Below are positions 44,004 to 53,355 of a stretch of 64,000 nucleotides of DNA, one piece after another. The stretch is taken from assembly GCA_900316105.1 (NCBI GenBank), contig ONBR01000011.1, positions 94,147-158,146 on the forward strand. Reading direction: 5' to 3'. Position 1 is the first letter of the stretch. Every line of letters starts with the position of its first letter. The stretch is from an uncultured Olsenella sp. (GTDB lineage: Bacteria > Actinomycetota > Coriobacteriia > Coriobacteriales > Atopobiaceae). The position numbers were made by a program, and so were the translations under genes. The notes under the pieces are model-generated. The model was given only the letters and a program-made list of their open reading frames with translations, made no database searches and was not told the DNA's origin.

Positions 44004-44157
44004 GATTTGCTCCCTTCGGGCCCTACGCATCGCGTCAGACCCTTGTCGTCTGCTCTTGCAGCTCCTCTGCGTTGGCAATGTTTTATCACGTTTTGAATTG
44101 GTTGTATAGGTATTTTCAATCTTTCTCACTTCAATTCAATATAAATATTGGCCCCAT

Positions 44158-44187
44158 TTGTATTGATTTGACTTGTGCTGCTACTAT
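44158..44187 (+). promoter_or_regulatory. Possible promoter of the DeoR-family gene
   Basis: TTGTAT and TACTAT with an 18-bp spacer, about 30 nt upstream of the start codon, in an AT-rich divergent region. Confidence 0.4.
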
Positions 44188-44216
44188 CAAACAAATCATC
44201 TAACGAGTGGAGTGTC

Positions 44217-44972
44217 ATGTTTGCCAAGGAGCGCAGAGACCAAATCGTACAGACCGTAAACGCCAACGGGCGCGCGACAGTCGCTGACCTCGTCAAGCGA
44301 TTCGGCGTGACCGAGGACTGCATCCGCAAGGACCTCAAGCTCCTGGATTCGGAAGGACTCCTCCGTCGCGTCTACGGCGGCGCCATGAGCCTGACTCAGA
44401 CGCCCGAGCTCAACGTGGAAAGACGTCTGGACGCCAACCTCCCCCAGAAGCAGGCCATCGCCCAAAAGGCATTCGAGCTCATAGAGCCAGGGCAGACCAT
44501 CTTCCTGGACGTGTCCACGACAAACCTGGCCCTGGCGGACCTCATCGCCTCTGGTAACAAGCAGGTCACCGTCGTGTCAAACATGTTGCGTGTCCTGCAT
44601 CGCCTGTCCGATTGTTCAGCAGTCAAAGCAATCGGCACAGGTGGTGTCGTGGATGCAAAGCTCAGTGGCTTCTCTGGGGCCATCGCCCTCCAGATGCTGG
44701 AGTCATACAGATTCGATTGTGCCTTCGTGGGTGCCCTTGCCGTCAACCCGGACACGGGTGAGGCCTTCACCTACGACCCGGATGACGGGGCCATAAAGCG
44801 CCAGGTCATCCGCACTTCTTCGCACTCGATCCTCATGGTGGAGTCCAGGAAGTTCGGGGGTACCGGCAGCTTCTGCTTTGCCGACCTGAGGAACCTGGAC
44901 ACGATCGTGACCGATGAGCCCACAAAGGAGCTGGCCCGCAAGCTCCAGGACTTTGGCTGCGAACTCCTATAA
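44217..44972 (+). CDS. DeoR-family transcriptional regulator
   Basis: The 251-residue protein has an N-terminal winged HTH (RRDQIVQTVNANGRATVADL, FGVTEDCIRKDLKLLDSEGL) and a DeoR-type sugar-phosphate sensor domain (VYGGA, FLDVSTTNLALAD, DDGAIKRQVIRTS). It is probably a repressor released by a phosphosugar. Position suggests that it controls the divergent aldolase gene. GTGGAGTG precedes the ATG. Confidence 0.92.
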   Translation: MFAKERRDQIVQTVNANGRATVADLVKRFGVTEDCIRKDLKLLDSEGLLRRVYGGAMSLTQTPELNVERRLDANLPQKQAIAQKAFELIEPGQTIFLDVSTTNLALADLIASGNKQVTVVSNMLRVLHRLSDCSAVKAIGTGGVVDAKLSGFSGAIALQMLESYRFDCAFVGALAVNPDTGEAFTYDPDDGAIKRQVIRTSSHSILMVESRKFGGTGSFCFADLRNLDTIVTDEPTKELARKLQDFGCELL

Positions 44973-45105
44973 GGGCAAGAAGCATATACAGGACGAGCAT
45001 TCCGACCTCCCTAAAAAAACTTGCGAGAACGTCTGTACGTCTGTTTCGAATTCGATTATAATGAAGGAACAGTAGTTCGCAAGCACAATTTTTGGAGGCG
45101 GTCAG

Positions 45106-46491
45106 ATGGATGTCCAGGACAAGCTCGACATCCTTGCCGAGGCGGCAAAGTACGATGCCGCCTGCACGTCCTCGGGGGTCACGCGCGCACCTCGCAGGGG
45201 CATGCTGGGCGCCACCTCTGCGGCGGGCTGCTGCCACACCTTTACCCCAGACGGACGCTGCATCACCCTACTCAAGGTCCTCATGTCCAACGCATGCAGC
45301 TACGACTGTGCCTATTGTGTCAATCGTTCATCTGCCAGCTGCAGGCGTGCCACCTTTACCCCTAGGGAGCTTGCGGAGCTCACGGTGGATTTCTACAAGA
45401 GGAACTATATCGAGGGTCTCTTCCTCTCTTCCGGCGTCATGGGCACCCCCGACGCCACTACCGAGCGTATGATCCAATGCCTCACCATCCTCCGAAAGGA
45501 GCTGCGCTTCAACGGCTACATACACGCCAAGGTCATCCCTGGCACGGACCCCGAGCTCATCGACCGGTTGGGCAGACTGGCCGACCGTCTTAGCTCGAAC
45601 CTGGAGCTTCCCAGCTCCACCTCCCTGCAGGAGCTCTGCCCACAGAAGTCAGCGAGGGATGTCCTCAGCCCCATGAAGCAGATCACCCAAACGCGCGCCA
45701 CAGAGGAGCAGCTCCTCCTATCTAGCGGAAAGGACAAACGCTCGCAGAAGGCCCTCGCGCGCAGGCAGGGCTGCAGCCATGCCCAGGAGGGCCTCCAGCT
45801 CAGATCAAACGGAGCAGAGCTCACCCTGGGTAGAAAGAGCCGCATCGCATCAAGCCGCCGGTCCTTTGCTCCAGCCGGTCAGTCCACCCAGCTCATCATC
45901 GGTGCCACGCCCGAGAGTGACAATCACATCCTCCAGCTCTCGCACTCACTCTACGCGCACTACGACATCAAGCGCATCTTCTTCTCGGCATACATTCCCA
46001 TGATGGAGGACTCACGACTCCCCCAGACGGACACGCCTGTACCGCTTCGGAGGGAGCACAGGCTCTACCAGGCAGACTGGCTCATGCGCTATTACGCCTT
46101 TGACCCCGACGAGCTGGTCACTCCTCAGGAGCCCTGGCTGGACCTTGACCTAGACCCAAAGCTCGCGTGGGCGCTTAGACACATTGACCGTTTCCCCGTG
46201 GAGGTCATGGACGCTCCCCTGGAGCTTCTTCTGCGCGTCCCAGGCATTGGTCCCGTGGGAGCCAGGCGCATTCTGGCAGCACGTCGCACGAAGTCCCTCG
46301 GCTTCGATGACCTCAGAAAGCTCAACATCACGCTCAAGCGCGCTCGGCCGTTTCTGTCCTGCTGTGGTAGAAGGAGCAGGGAGGCTCCATTGGACGCCGA
46401 GCTCATCCGCACCGAGGCGGTGAGCAATGCAAAATCCAGCAAGTACAACCGCACACGGCGACAGGCGGAGGGACAGCTATCGCTCTTCTGA
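45106..46491 (+). CDS. Radical SAM protein, putative DNA modification/repair
   Basis: The 461-residue protein has the radical SAM cluster motif in SNACSYDCAYCVNR (CxxxCxxC) and a C-terminal helix-hairpin-helix, LLRVPGIGPVGARRILAAR, which suggests nonspecific DNA binding. Length and layout match the family found next to uracil-DNA-glycosylase-linked DUF4130 proteins. GGAGGCGG precedes the ATG, and TATAAT at 45057-45062 is a likely -10. The chemistry is unknown; repair of a modified base is an inference. No glycosylase domain is visible in either gene of the pair. Confidence 0.9.
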   Translation: MDVQDKLDILAEAAKYDAACTSSGVTRAPRRGMLGATSAAGCCHTFTPDGRCITLLKVLMSNACSYDCAYCVNRSSASCRRATFTPRELAELTVDFYKRNYIEGLFLSSGVMGTPDATTERMIQCLTILRKELRFNGYIHAKVIPGTDPELIDRLGRLADRLSSNLELPSSTSLQELCPQKSARDVLSPMKQITQTRATEEQLLLSSGKDKRSQKALARRQGCSHAQEGLQLRSNGAELTLGRKSRIASSRRSFAPAGQSTQLIIGATPESDNHILQLSHSLYAHYDIKRIFFSAYIPMMEDSRLPQTDTPVPLRREHRLYQADWLMRYYAFDPDELVTPQEPWLDLDLDPKLAWALRHIDRFPVEVMDAPLELLLRVPGIGPVGARRILAARRTKSLGFDDLRKLNITLKRARPFLSCCGRRSREAPLDAELIRTEAVSNAKSSKYNRTRRQAEGQLSLF

Positions 46492-46537
46492 GATCAGCTC
46501 GGGGGAAGTCGGCCCAGCACAGGTCAGTCCAGCATCC

Positions 46538-47452
46538 ATGGAGCAGACGTCAAACAGCTTGCCTTTGCAGAGCTCAAACCATGCGATTGCCGCTCACGAC
46601 CCGGTGTCGTCTCTGGTCTCACAACTCAGCCATACCTTGGCATCCTCCGTACCCGTTTGTCTCGCCGTGGAGCCCACCATGGAGGGAATCCTTGCCGCCA
46701 CAGGAGTTGTCTACCTCGCTGGCGCAGTTAACGCACCGCTGCGTCTGGCACGAGCGGACCATCTGCAACCCCGCCTAGGTGAGGCAGTCCTAGCCATGCC
46801 GCCCACAACGGACAACGATGTCTTTGCGTTGGCAGACCGCGTCCATAGCGCCTTCGCACGTACTTGCGGCAAGGCTTGTGCCTTCCGTCTGGCCCTCGCT
46901 GCCGCAAGTGACGACTCTGCCATGCCCCAGGTCCTCTATGACTACCTCCGACTGGGCTTCTCGGTAAAGGACCAACTCTACGGCCTTATTGCCGATGAGC
47001 GTTGCATCGCCCTTAACTCACTGGCACACTACAGTGCCAACGAGTGCGAGCACGTCCGTCAGTTCTTGCGGTTCTCGCACCTGGCGGACGGCAGTTGGAT
47101 GGCGCAGTTCGAGCCACAAGCAGACGTGATTCCCCTGGAGGCCCAGCATTTCGTGCGTCGCATGCGTAGCGAGCGATTCTTCATCGTAGACCCAGTTCAC
47201 CAGGTCGCGGCATTCCATCTGCCCGACGAGCCGAAGGCACAAATCGTCCGCCTGGACGATCAGATGACCGAGCTCCTCCTGGACAAAGGAAAGGACCTAG
47301 CCAAGGACGAAGAGGGAGTCCGTGAACTCTGGAAGCACCTCTATGCTGCACTCACCCTACCAGGTAGGGACGCCAGCCAGCGTGGCTACGACCTACGCGT
47401 CAGCTGGATGCCCAAACGCTTTTGGAAGAATCTCACCGAGCTCCAGTCCTAG
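46538..47452 (+). CDS. DUF4130-type DNA metabolism protein, radical SAM partner
   Basis: The protein (304 residues from this start) has the DUF4130 pattern: LAVEPTMEGILAA, YLRLGFSVKDQL, HVRQFLRFSHLADGSW, HFVRRMRSERFFIVD and DQMTELLLDKGKDLAKDE. It is the usual partner of the radical SAM protein upstream. The start is uncertain: an ATG at 46427, overlapping the upstream gene, has a GAGGCGGTG site, while 46538 fits the family length better but lacks a clear site. The stop overlaps the convergent DUF1653 gene by 4 bp (CTAG). Confidence 0.83.
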   Translation: MEQTSNSLPLQSSNHAIAAHDPVSSLVSQLSHTLASSVPVCLAVEPTMEGILAATGVVYLAGAVNAPLRLARADHLQPRLGEAVLAMPPTTDNDVFALADRVHSAFARTCGKACAFRLALAAASDDSAMPQVLYDYLRLGFSVKDQLYGLIADERCIALNSLAHYSANECEHVRQFLRFSHLADGSWMAQFEPQADVIPLEAQHFVRRMRSERFFIVDPVHQVAAFHLPDEPKAQIVRLDDQMTELLLDKGKDLAKDEEGVRELWKHLYAALTLPGRDASQRGYDLRVSWMPKRFWKNLTELQS

Positions 47453-47745
47453 GAGGATTCACCCGCCTCAGCAAGGAGCTCGGCTATCCCCTTGCGCTCC
47501 TCTACCAGTTCGAAGCGCCACTCTTGCCGTACATCGGGATACTTGACCCTATCCACCGGGCTGGCAAACATCTGGAGAGGACGCACCCAGAAGGTCCCAT
47601 TCCTCAGGGACTCGTACATCACGAGCAGCTCCTCGGTCTCTGAGTGCTGGACTATTCCCAGCACGCGATACATTCCGCCCTTAAAGTGCCGATACAGTCC
47701 AGGCACGATCTGACGCTCACCCAACTTCAACCACCCGCCATCCAT
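47449..47745 (-). CDS. DUF1653 domain protein
   Basis: The 98-residue protein contains VPGLYRHFKGGMYRVLGIVQHSETEE in pieces and NGTFWVRPLQMF, the DUF1653 pattern. The fold is a small beta barrel; the function is unknown. Its start lies 7 bp from a REP-like repeat cluster. Confidence 0.85.
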   Translation of the reverse strand: MDGGWLKLGERQIVPGLYRHFKGGMYRVLGIVQHSETEELLVMYESLRNGTFWVRPLQMFASPVDRVKYPDVRQEWRFELVEERKGIAELLAEAGESS

Positions 47746-47751
47746 GAGACA

Positions 47752-47905
47752 ATAGGGACGGAGCTTATTGTCTCAGAGACAAAGGGGACAGGGCCACCAC
47801 CCCCGTCGGCGGATGAGACAATAGGGACGGAGCATTCTGTCTCAGAGACAAAGTGCTCCGTCCCCATTGTCTCTGAGACAGAATGCTCCGTCCCCAATGA
47901 CTCCC
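47752..47905. repeat. REP-like GAGACA...GTCTC repeat cluster C
   Basis: At least five copies in both orientations of GAGACAATAGGGACGGAGC...GTCTC units, arranged as inverted pairs (for example 47812-47842 with 47844-47874). The sequences match clusters A and B near the left end. Confidence 0.88.
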
Positions 47906-47931
47906 AATGACTCACGGAACGAGGTTGCTTG

Positions 47932-48804
47932 ATGGAATTCTCTCGCTTGGATGCAAGAAAGACTTTCGAGGAATACGTCGAGCGTTATGACGCCTCGAAT
48001 CCCCGCATCGCTCTCAAGGTCGAGCACACCTACCGGGTGGCCAATCTCTGCGACCGGATCGCCCAATCGCTGGACCTCTCCCCCGACGACGTGGACCTGG
48101 CCTGGCTCTGCGGCCTCCTGCATGACATCGGCCGTTTCGAGCAGCTCAGACGCTGGGACACCTTCCGCGACGCCGAATCCGCAAACCACGCGACCCTGGG
48201 CCTCCAGGTCCTGGACGGCCTCGATCCCGCCACGGGCCTCGGCTCGATCCCAAGCATCGACCCCGCCGCCAACCTCGGCTCCAGCCCCAGCCCCGCCGCG
48301 ACCCCCAGCTCAGCCACAGGCTCCCTGCCAACCTTCGCCCCACACCCAGCCTGGACCCCCATCATCCGCGAGGCAGTAGCCCAGCACAACGCACTCCGCC
48401 TGACGGACGACCTGGACCCGCGCACCCGTACCTTCTGCAACATCGTCCGCGACGCCGACAAGGTCGACATTCTGCGTGTCTTCTCCACCTCTAGCTGCGA
48501 GGACGTGCTCAAGCGCACGCCCGACCAGTTCCTGCACGGCCACATCTCGGACCTGGCCATGCGCGGCGTGACGGATCACCGTTGCCTGGGCCCCGCTGAC
48601 AAGGAGGCCGACCTGGACGGACTCGTGGGCATCATGTGCCTCCCCTTCGAGCTGGTCTTTCCCGCCTCGAAAGACGCCCTGCGCGAAAAGGGCTACCTGC
48701 GTCAGGCCCTCCAGCGCCCCTTCGGCCTGAACACGAATTTCGCCAGCGAGGACACGCACACAAAGTGGCACATCCTCGCCGGCGAACTGTCAGCCTACTG
48801 CTAA
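47932..48804 (+). CDS. HD-domain phosphohydrolase
   Basis: The 290-residue protein has H in KVEHTYRVANL, the HD doublet in LCGLLHDIGRFEQ, and a later DADKVDILRVF, as in metal-dependent HD hydrolases. Between the second and third metal sites lies a Pro/Ser/Ala-rich, repetitive insertion (about residues 100-140) that is unlikely to be structured. The substrate is unknown; nucleotides or signalling nucleotides are typical. GAGGTTG precedes the ATG. Confidence 0.85.
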   Translation: MEFSRLDARKTFEEYVERYDASNPRIALKVEHTYRVANLCDRIAQSLDLSPDDVDLAWLCGLLHDIGRFEQLRRWDTFRDAESANHATLGLQVLDGLDPATGLGSIPSIDPAANLGSSPSPAATPSSATGSLPTFAPHPAWTPIIREAVAQHNALRLTDDLDPRTRTFCNIVRDADKVDILRVFSTSSCEDVLKRTPDQFLHGHISDLAMRGVTDHRCLGPADKEADLDGLVGIMCLPFELVFPASKDALREKGYLRQALQRPFGLNTNFASEDTHTKWHILAGELSAYC

Positions 48805-48826
48805 AAGAGACAACCGCAAAGAGCAA

Positions 48827-48930
48827 GTACGCAGGTCTTCCCCCGTGCGCGCTGACAATGCAGTGCCTGCAATCCTGCTGTGACCTGCGCGACGTGGCAG
48901 GTCTTCCCCCGTACACGCTGACATCGCCTC
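48827..48930. repeat. Two direct repeats, GCAGGTCTTCCCCCGT..
   Basis: Two copies of a roughly 27-bp unit, GCAGGTCTTCCCCCGT[GA]C[GA]C + GCTGAC, start near 48830 and 48897. The rest of 48805-49125 shows no gene. Confidence 0.7.
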
Positions 48931-49125
48931 CTTCGCTATCGAGCTTTTTTGCTCGGTATGCTGAGTAAAATCAACCATTCCGAAAGCACGAGCCGACTGC
49001 TACTTGCCGACCGTAAATGTTGCGCAACAATTCCTGAATGAAAGCTGTTTAAGATAATCAATAAAACGCAAGTTAGGCGCTACCGAGCCGATACTTGGCA
49101 GCTTTACGCAAGGATGGGAACAAGC

Positions 49126-52100
49126 ATGAACCGAAGGCGCACCCTGGGAATCCTGGACGCAAAGACATCTCAGCGAAAGTGGGCAAAGAGGCGCACCCTT
49201 TGGGTCATCGCCTCGGCCATGATTGCAGCTACGCTCGCATCCGGGACGCCCGCGGCGGCGCTGGCCAAGGAACCCGACGGCACCGAGGCGGCCGGCGCTC
49301 AGGAGGTCTTGGCGGCCCAGGTGGACCAGGGCAAGCCTTCGATAGCGGCGCCGGCCCAGGAGACATCGGCTTCCCCGACCGCGACGGTAAAGACTCCCGC
49401 GCCTGCAAAGACCCCCGCTTCCCAGACAGCGGCGACTCCCTCCAGCGAGCAGGCGACCACGACGAAACAGACCACTCCCCCAGAGCCCGCCGGCGCCCCC
49501 GCCGCTGCCACCGGCACCCCCGCCGGCACCCCCGCCGCCGCCGGCACCCCCGCCGCCGCTTCCGGCCAGAGCTACAACCCCCTGGGCCTGGACGTCGACT
49601 TCGACTACGACATGGACGGCGACACGGACGACGCCGACTTTGAGGCCTTCGTTAATAGCTACAAGGGGGCGACCGTCACTCACTTCGAGGACGAAGACCA
49701 CAGCAAGCCCAGAAACCCCAGCATCGAGGAAGCCCTCCTGGGGACCCTCGACAGCAACGTCACCATCGAGGGTGCACCCACGGACGAACAGCTCAAGTCG
49801 ATGCCCAGGTACTTCCTCAACAACATCGGTCAGGCGACTTCCGTCAAGGACCAGAACGTCTGGCCAGACTGTTGGTCCTTTGCGGCGGTCTCGGCCCTGG
49901 AGAGCGCGATCCTGAAGGCCCGCGCCGCAAATCCCACAGCGTACGATTCTGCCCTTCACGAAACACCAAAGCTCGATGGCATCGATGACCAGGGCGTGGA
50001 CCTCTCCGAGCTCATGCTGGCCTGGCTCTCCCATGACACCGAGCCAACTGGTTCGCAGAAAGGCGAAGGCCTAGTTGGCACCGCCACGGAAAGATTCGAA
50101 AAATTCCGTGATCACCTGGACGGAGGCTATGTATACCCTGTCGCCCGCGTCCTCGCAGCTTGGCGTGGCGCCATTGCAGAGGCTTATGCCCCCTACATCA
50201 ACGATGCAATCGCAGAGCATATGCGCCAAAACAACACTAGTAGCATGGGAAAAGAGGAATACGCCAGCTATCTGGAAATCCCCGATACGCAAGCCGAATA
50301 CCCCCAGCTAGCTCACCTCAATGGTGCCTACTTCCTGCCCAACCCAAACGTCTACAAGACCGTAGACGGCAAAGTCGTCTGGGATTCCCACGACTCCGCC
50401 GCTGACAACGCCATCAAGAAGGCCCTCATCAAATTTGGTGCCGTTGCCATCTCTTATCTGTCCGACCACTCCATCGCAAACGCACCATCAGATGACACCT
50501 ATCTGAACAAGAATGGCTGGTTCCAGTACAACGATGCGGAGTACCCCCGGACGGATCATGCGGTGACCATCGTCGGCTGGGACGATGACTTTGACCCCGT
50601 GAAATACCCCTCTAGGGGCAACGAGGACATCATCGGCAACATTGCTAAAGGAGCCTGGCTGGTAAAGAACAGCTGGGGCTCAACGGACTTCTTCAAAAAG
50701 AACGTTGGCGACGACTGGTCTACTTCAGAGGGCATTCCCACATCAAGTGACAGAAGGTCGGGCTCCGGCTACTTCTGGCTTTCCTACTATGACCACACCA
50801 TCGACAACCCCATCGTCTTCTCTGTGGACGATGGGGCGGACGGCTTCGACTACGATCACAACTACAGCTATGACACGGTCCGCTATGAGGACAAGGTGAT
50901 TGCCCTCTCCAGCAAGGACCAGGATACCAAGGTGGCCAACGTCTTCACGGCGACGAGCGACCAGGAGCTCAAGGCTGTCTCGATCCAGACCCTTGAGTCA
51001 AATTCAACGGTCCACATTGATGTCTACCTTTTGGACGAGGGCGACCTACGCGACCAGGACCCCACCAACGACGGCGACCCAGTTGCATCCTTCGACTACA
51101 GGGCCAGCCTCTCCGGTCTGCACACCGTCGCACTCCCAAAGCCTGTGCATCTTGCGAAGGGCCAGATCTTTTCCATAGTGGAAAAGATTGCCGGAGCTCG
51201 CAAGGAAGCCAAGGACGCTCCGAGCTCCTGGCTTAACCTCGAATACGTAACCGCCCCCTATGCACAGGGCCTGAGCACGAGCCAGGAATTCAAGCCCACG
51301 CTTGTTGCCAACGACGGCGAGACCTTTGCCCATGTAAAGACAAGGGACGGCTACCGCTGGTTGACCCCAGCGGAGCTGTCGAATGCCCTCGATGGCGGCA
51401 AGGCCCTCAAGTTCGGAAACGCCCTCATCAAGGCATACACTGTGGATACGGTACCGACCCCAGAAGCACAACCGATCAGCATCAGTGGTGCCAGCATCTC
51501 CGCTCCCAGCTTTACCTATACGGGTGAAGCACAGGGCCCCAGCGCCTCCCAGCTGACCGTCACCCTGGGTGGGAGGCATTTGACCGCCGGCACCGACTAC
51601 GAAGTTGTCTCATACGCCAACAACGTGAACGCTGGCACCGCAACGGTCACCATCCAGGGCCGCGGCAACTACTCGGGTGCGGCATCGGGCTCCTTCTCCA
51701 TCTCCCCCGCAAGCCTGGCCTATGCCGCAGCCTCCGCGCCGGCCCAGTCCTACACGGGCTCGTCGCTCACTCCCTCAGTTACCGTAAAGCTGGGCAGCAA
51801 GACCCTGGCCCAAGGCACCGACTACACCGTCACCTACGCCAACAACGTAAAGGTCGGTACGGCAAGCTTCACGGTACATGCGCGCGGCAATTACAGCGGC
51901 TCAGTCAGGGGCACCTTCCGCATTACAGAAAACCAGAGTCCAATCAGCCTTGCCACTGGCATCTATACCCTTTGGGTAGGTACAGGCAATTCCCAGGTAC
52001 TCGACGTCTCGGGAGGCTCCTCACAGCCTGGGGCAAACGTCCAGACCTATGCCAGCAACGGCACCGGTGCCCAGCGCTGGTACCTACAAAAGTCCGGCAA

Positions 52101-53208
52101 CGCCTACATCATCCGTTGCGCTGGGTCGAACCTCTATCTCACCGCTTCGGGATCGAACGTCGTCCAATCCGCAAACAGGGGCTCGGCGAGCCTCTGGAAA
52201 ATCCTGGGCGCCAGCGCAGGCCGAGCCATCCTGAAAAACGTGGCCACGGGCAAGGCACTCGACGTCTCTGGCGCCGCAAGGAAGTCCGGCACCAACGTCC
52301 AGGTCTATCAGCCCAACTTTACCCCAGCGCAATTCTGGTCCATCCGCCGCGTTGACGTTGCGAACATGGCCTCGATGGCAAATGGCTCCTACACCCTGTG
52401 GGCAAAGACAGGCAACCGCCAAGTCCTGGACGTCTCTGGCGGTGCGTCCTGGGCAGGCGCAAACGTGCAAACATATGCCAGCAACGGCACAAACGCCCAG
52501 CGTTGGTACCTCAGCCGCTCAGGCATCGGCTACACTCTGCGCAGCACGGGCTCTGGCCTCTACCTTACCCAGCGAAATGGCAATGTCGGCCAATACGGCA
52601 ACTCGGGATTCAACAGCCTCTGGCAGCTGAGACATGATGGCAGCGGCTACACGCTGGTAAATGCTGCAACGGGCAAGGTCCTGGACGTAAGCGGCGCAGA
52701 CACTAGGTCGGGCGCAAATGTTCAAGTGTACTCCTCCAACAACACCAAGGCCCAGCGCTGGACCTTTGCCAGCGTAGGCATGGTAAGGGATGGAAACTAC
52801 GCCATTCAGTCGTCGATCAATCGCAACCTTCAGCTGGACATCAGCGGCGGGTCCAGAAACAGGGGCGCAAATGTCCAGGTATGGCGAGCAAACGGGACCC
52901 AGGCACAGTGCTTCAGCATCCGCTCTGTCGGAGCTGGCTGGTACACCATCGTAAGCACGCAATCAGGAAAGGCGCTGGATATCTCTGGCGGCTCCAGCAA
53001 GAACGGCGCAAACGTCCAACAATGGGACCTCAATGGTACCGCTGCCCAGCTTTGGAAGTTCGAGATGGGGGCCGCGGGTCTGGTCCTTCGCAGCAAGCTG
53101 GGAACGGTTTTGGATCTGGCGGGTTCCGCCAATCGATCCGGGACAAACGTCTGGTCCTATGCCCACAACGGAACCAAGGCTCAGCAATGGTTCCTTCGTA
53201 GCTGGTAG
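49126..53208 (+). CDS. Secreted papain-family (C1) protease with ricin-type lectin repeats
   Basis: The 1360-residue protein has a signal peptide after a basic N-terminus (TLWVIASAMIAATLASGTPA), a Pro/Ala/Thr linker, a Ca-binding, dockerin-like stretch DFDYDMDGDTDDADF (about 160), and a C1 peptidase domain with Cys249 (DCWSF), His478 (TDHAVTIVGW) and Asn515 (VKNSWG). A beta domain follows, then two Ig-like repeats (TYTGEAQGPSAS..., SYTGSSLTPSV...), then ricin-type repeats from about 943 to the end (LDVSGGSS, GANVQTYASNGTGAQRWYL). It probably degrades host or bacterial surface proteins while bound to glycans. It is convergent with the GH5 gene. The start at 49126 has AAGGATGGGA upstream. Confidence 0.92.
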   Translation: MNRRRTLGILDAKTSQRKWAKRRTLWVIASAMIAATLASGTPAAALAKEPDGTEAAGAQEVLAAQVDQGKPSIAAPAQETSASPTATVKTPAPAKTPASQTAATPSSEQATTTKQTTPPEPAGAPAAATGTPAGTPAAAGTPAAASGQSYNPLGLDVDFDYDMDGDTDDADFEAFVNSYKGATVTHFEDEDHSKPRNPSIEEALLGTLDSNVTIEGAPTDEQLKSMPRYFLNNIGQATSVKDQNVWPDCWSFAAVSALESAILKARAANPTAYDSALHETPKLDGIDDQGVDLSELMLAWLSHDTEPTGSQKGEGLVGTATERFEKFRDHLDGGYVYPVARVLAAWRGAIAEAYAPYINDAIAEHMRQNNTSSMGKEEYASYLEIPDTQAEYPQLAHLNGAYFLPNPNVYKTVDGKVVWDSHDSAADNAIKKALIKFGAVAISYLSDHSIANAPSDDTYLNKNGWFQYNDAEYPRTDHAVTIVGWDDDFDPVKYPSRGNEDIIGNIAKGAWLVKNSWGSTDFFKKNVGDDWSTSEGIPTSSDRRSGSGYFWLSYYDHTIDNPIVFSVDDGADGFDYDHNYSYDTVRYEDKVIALSSKDQDTKVANVFTATSDQELKAVSIQTLESNSTVHIDVYLLDEGDLRDQDPTNDGDPVASFDYRASLSGLHTVALPKPVHLAKGQIFSIVEKIAGARKEAKDAPSSWLNLEYVTAPYAQGLSTSQEFKPTLVANDGETFAHVKTRDGYRWLTPAELSNALDGGKALKFGNALIKAYTVDTVPTPEAQPISISGASISAPSFTYTGEAQGPSASQLTVTLGGRHLTAGTDYEVVSYANNVNAGTATVTIQGRGNYSGAASGSFSISPASLAYAAASAPAQSYTGSSLTPSVTVKLGSKTLAQGTDYTVTYANNVKVGTASFTVHARGNYSGSVRGTFRITENQSPISLATGIYTLWVGTGNSQVLDVSGGSSQPGANVQTYASNGTGAQRWYLQKSGNAYIIRCAGSNLYLTASGSNVVQSANRGSASLWKILGASAGRAILKNVATGKALDVSGAARKSGTNVQVYQPNFTPAQFWSIRRVDVANMASMANGSYTLWAKTGNRQVLDVSGGASWAGANVQTYASNGTNAQRWYLSRSGIGYTLRSTGSGLYLTQRNGNVGQYGNSGFNSLWQLRHDGSGYTLVNAATGKVLDVSGADTRSGANVQVYSSNNTKAQRWTFASVGMVRDGNYAIQSSINRNLQLDISGGSRNRGANVQVWRANGTQAQCFSIRSVGAGWYTIVSTQSGKALDISGGSSKNGANVQQWDLNGTAAQLWKFEMGAAGLVLRSKLGTVLDLAGSANRSGTNVWSYAHNGTKAQQWFLRSW

Positions 53209-53256
53209 CCAAAACCTGAAGCAAGGGATACTCCCCTATTTTCGATTTCGCTTGCA

Positions 53257-53312
53257 GCTGGCGGGTGCCTCAAGCGGGTGCCTCAGGCGGGCGCCTCACG
53301 ACACCCGCCAGC
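53257..53312. terminator. Hairpin between convergent secreted-protein genes
   Basis: Arms GCTGGCGGGTG and CACCCGCCAGC, with a loop holding further GCGGGTGCCTCA copies. It probably ends both genes, although the T-tract is weak (ATCTTTCT). Confidence 0.7.
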
Positions 53313-53355
53313 ATCTTTCTAATATTAGGCTACCCTCCATATCCGATTTTTCGGG

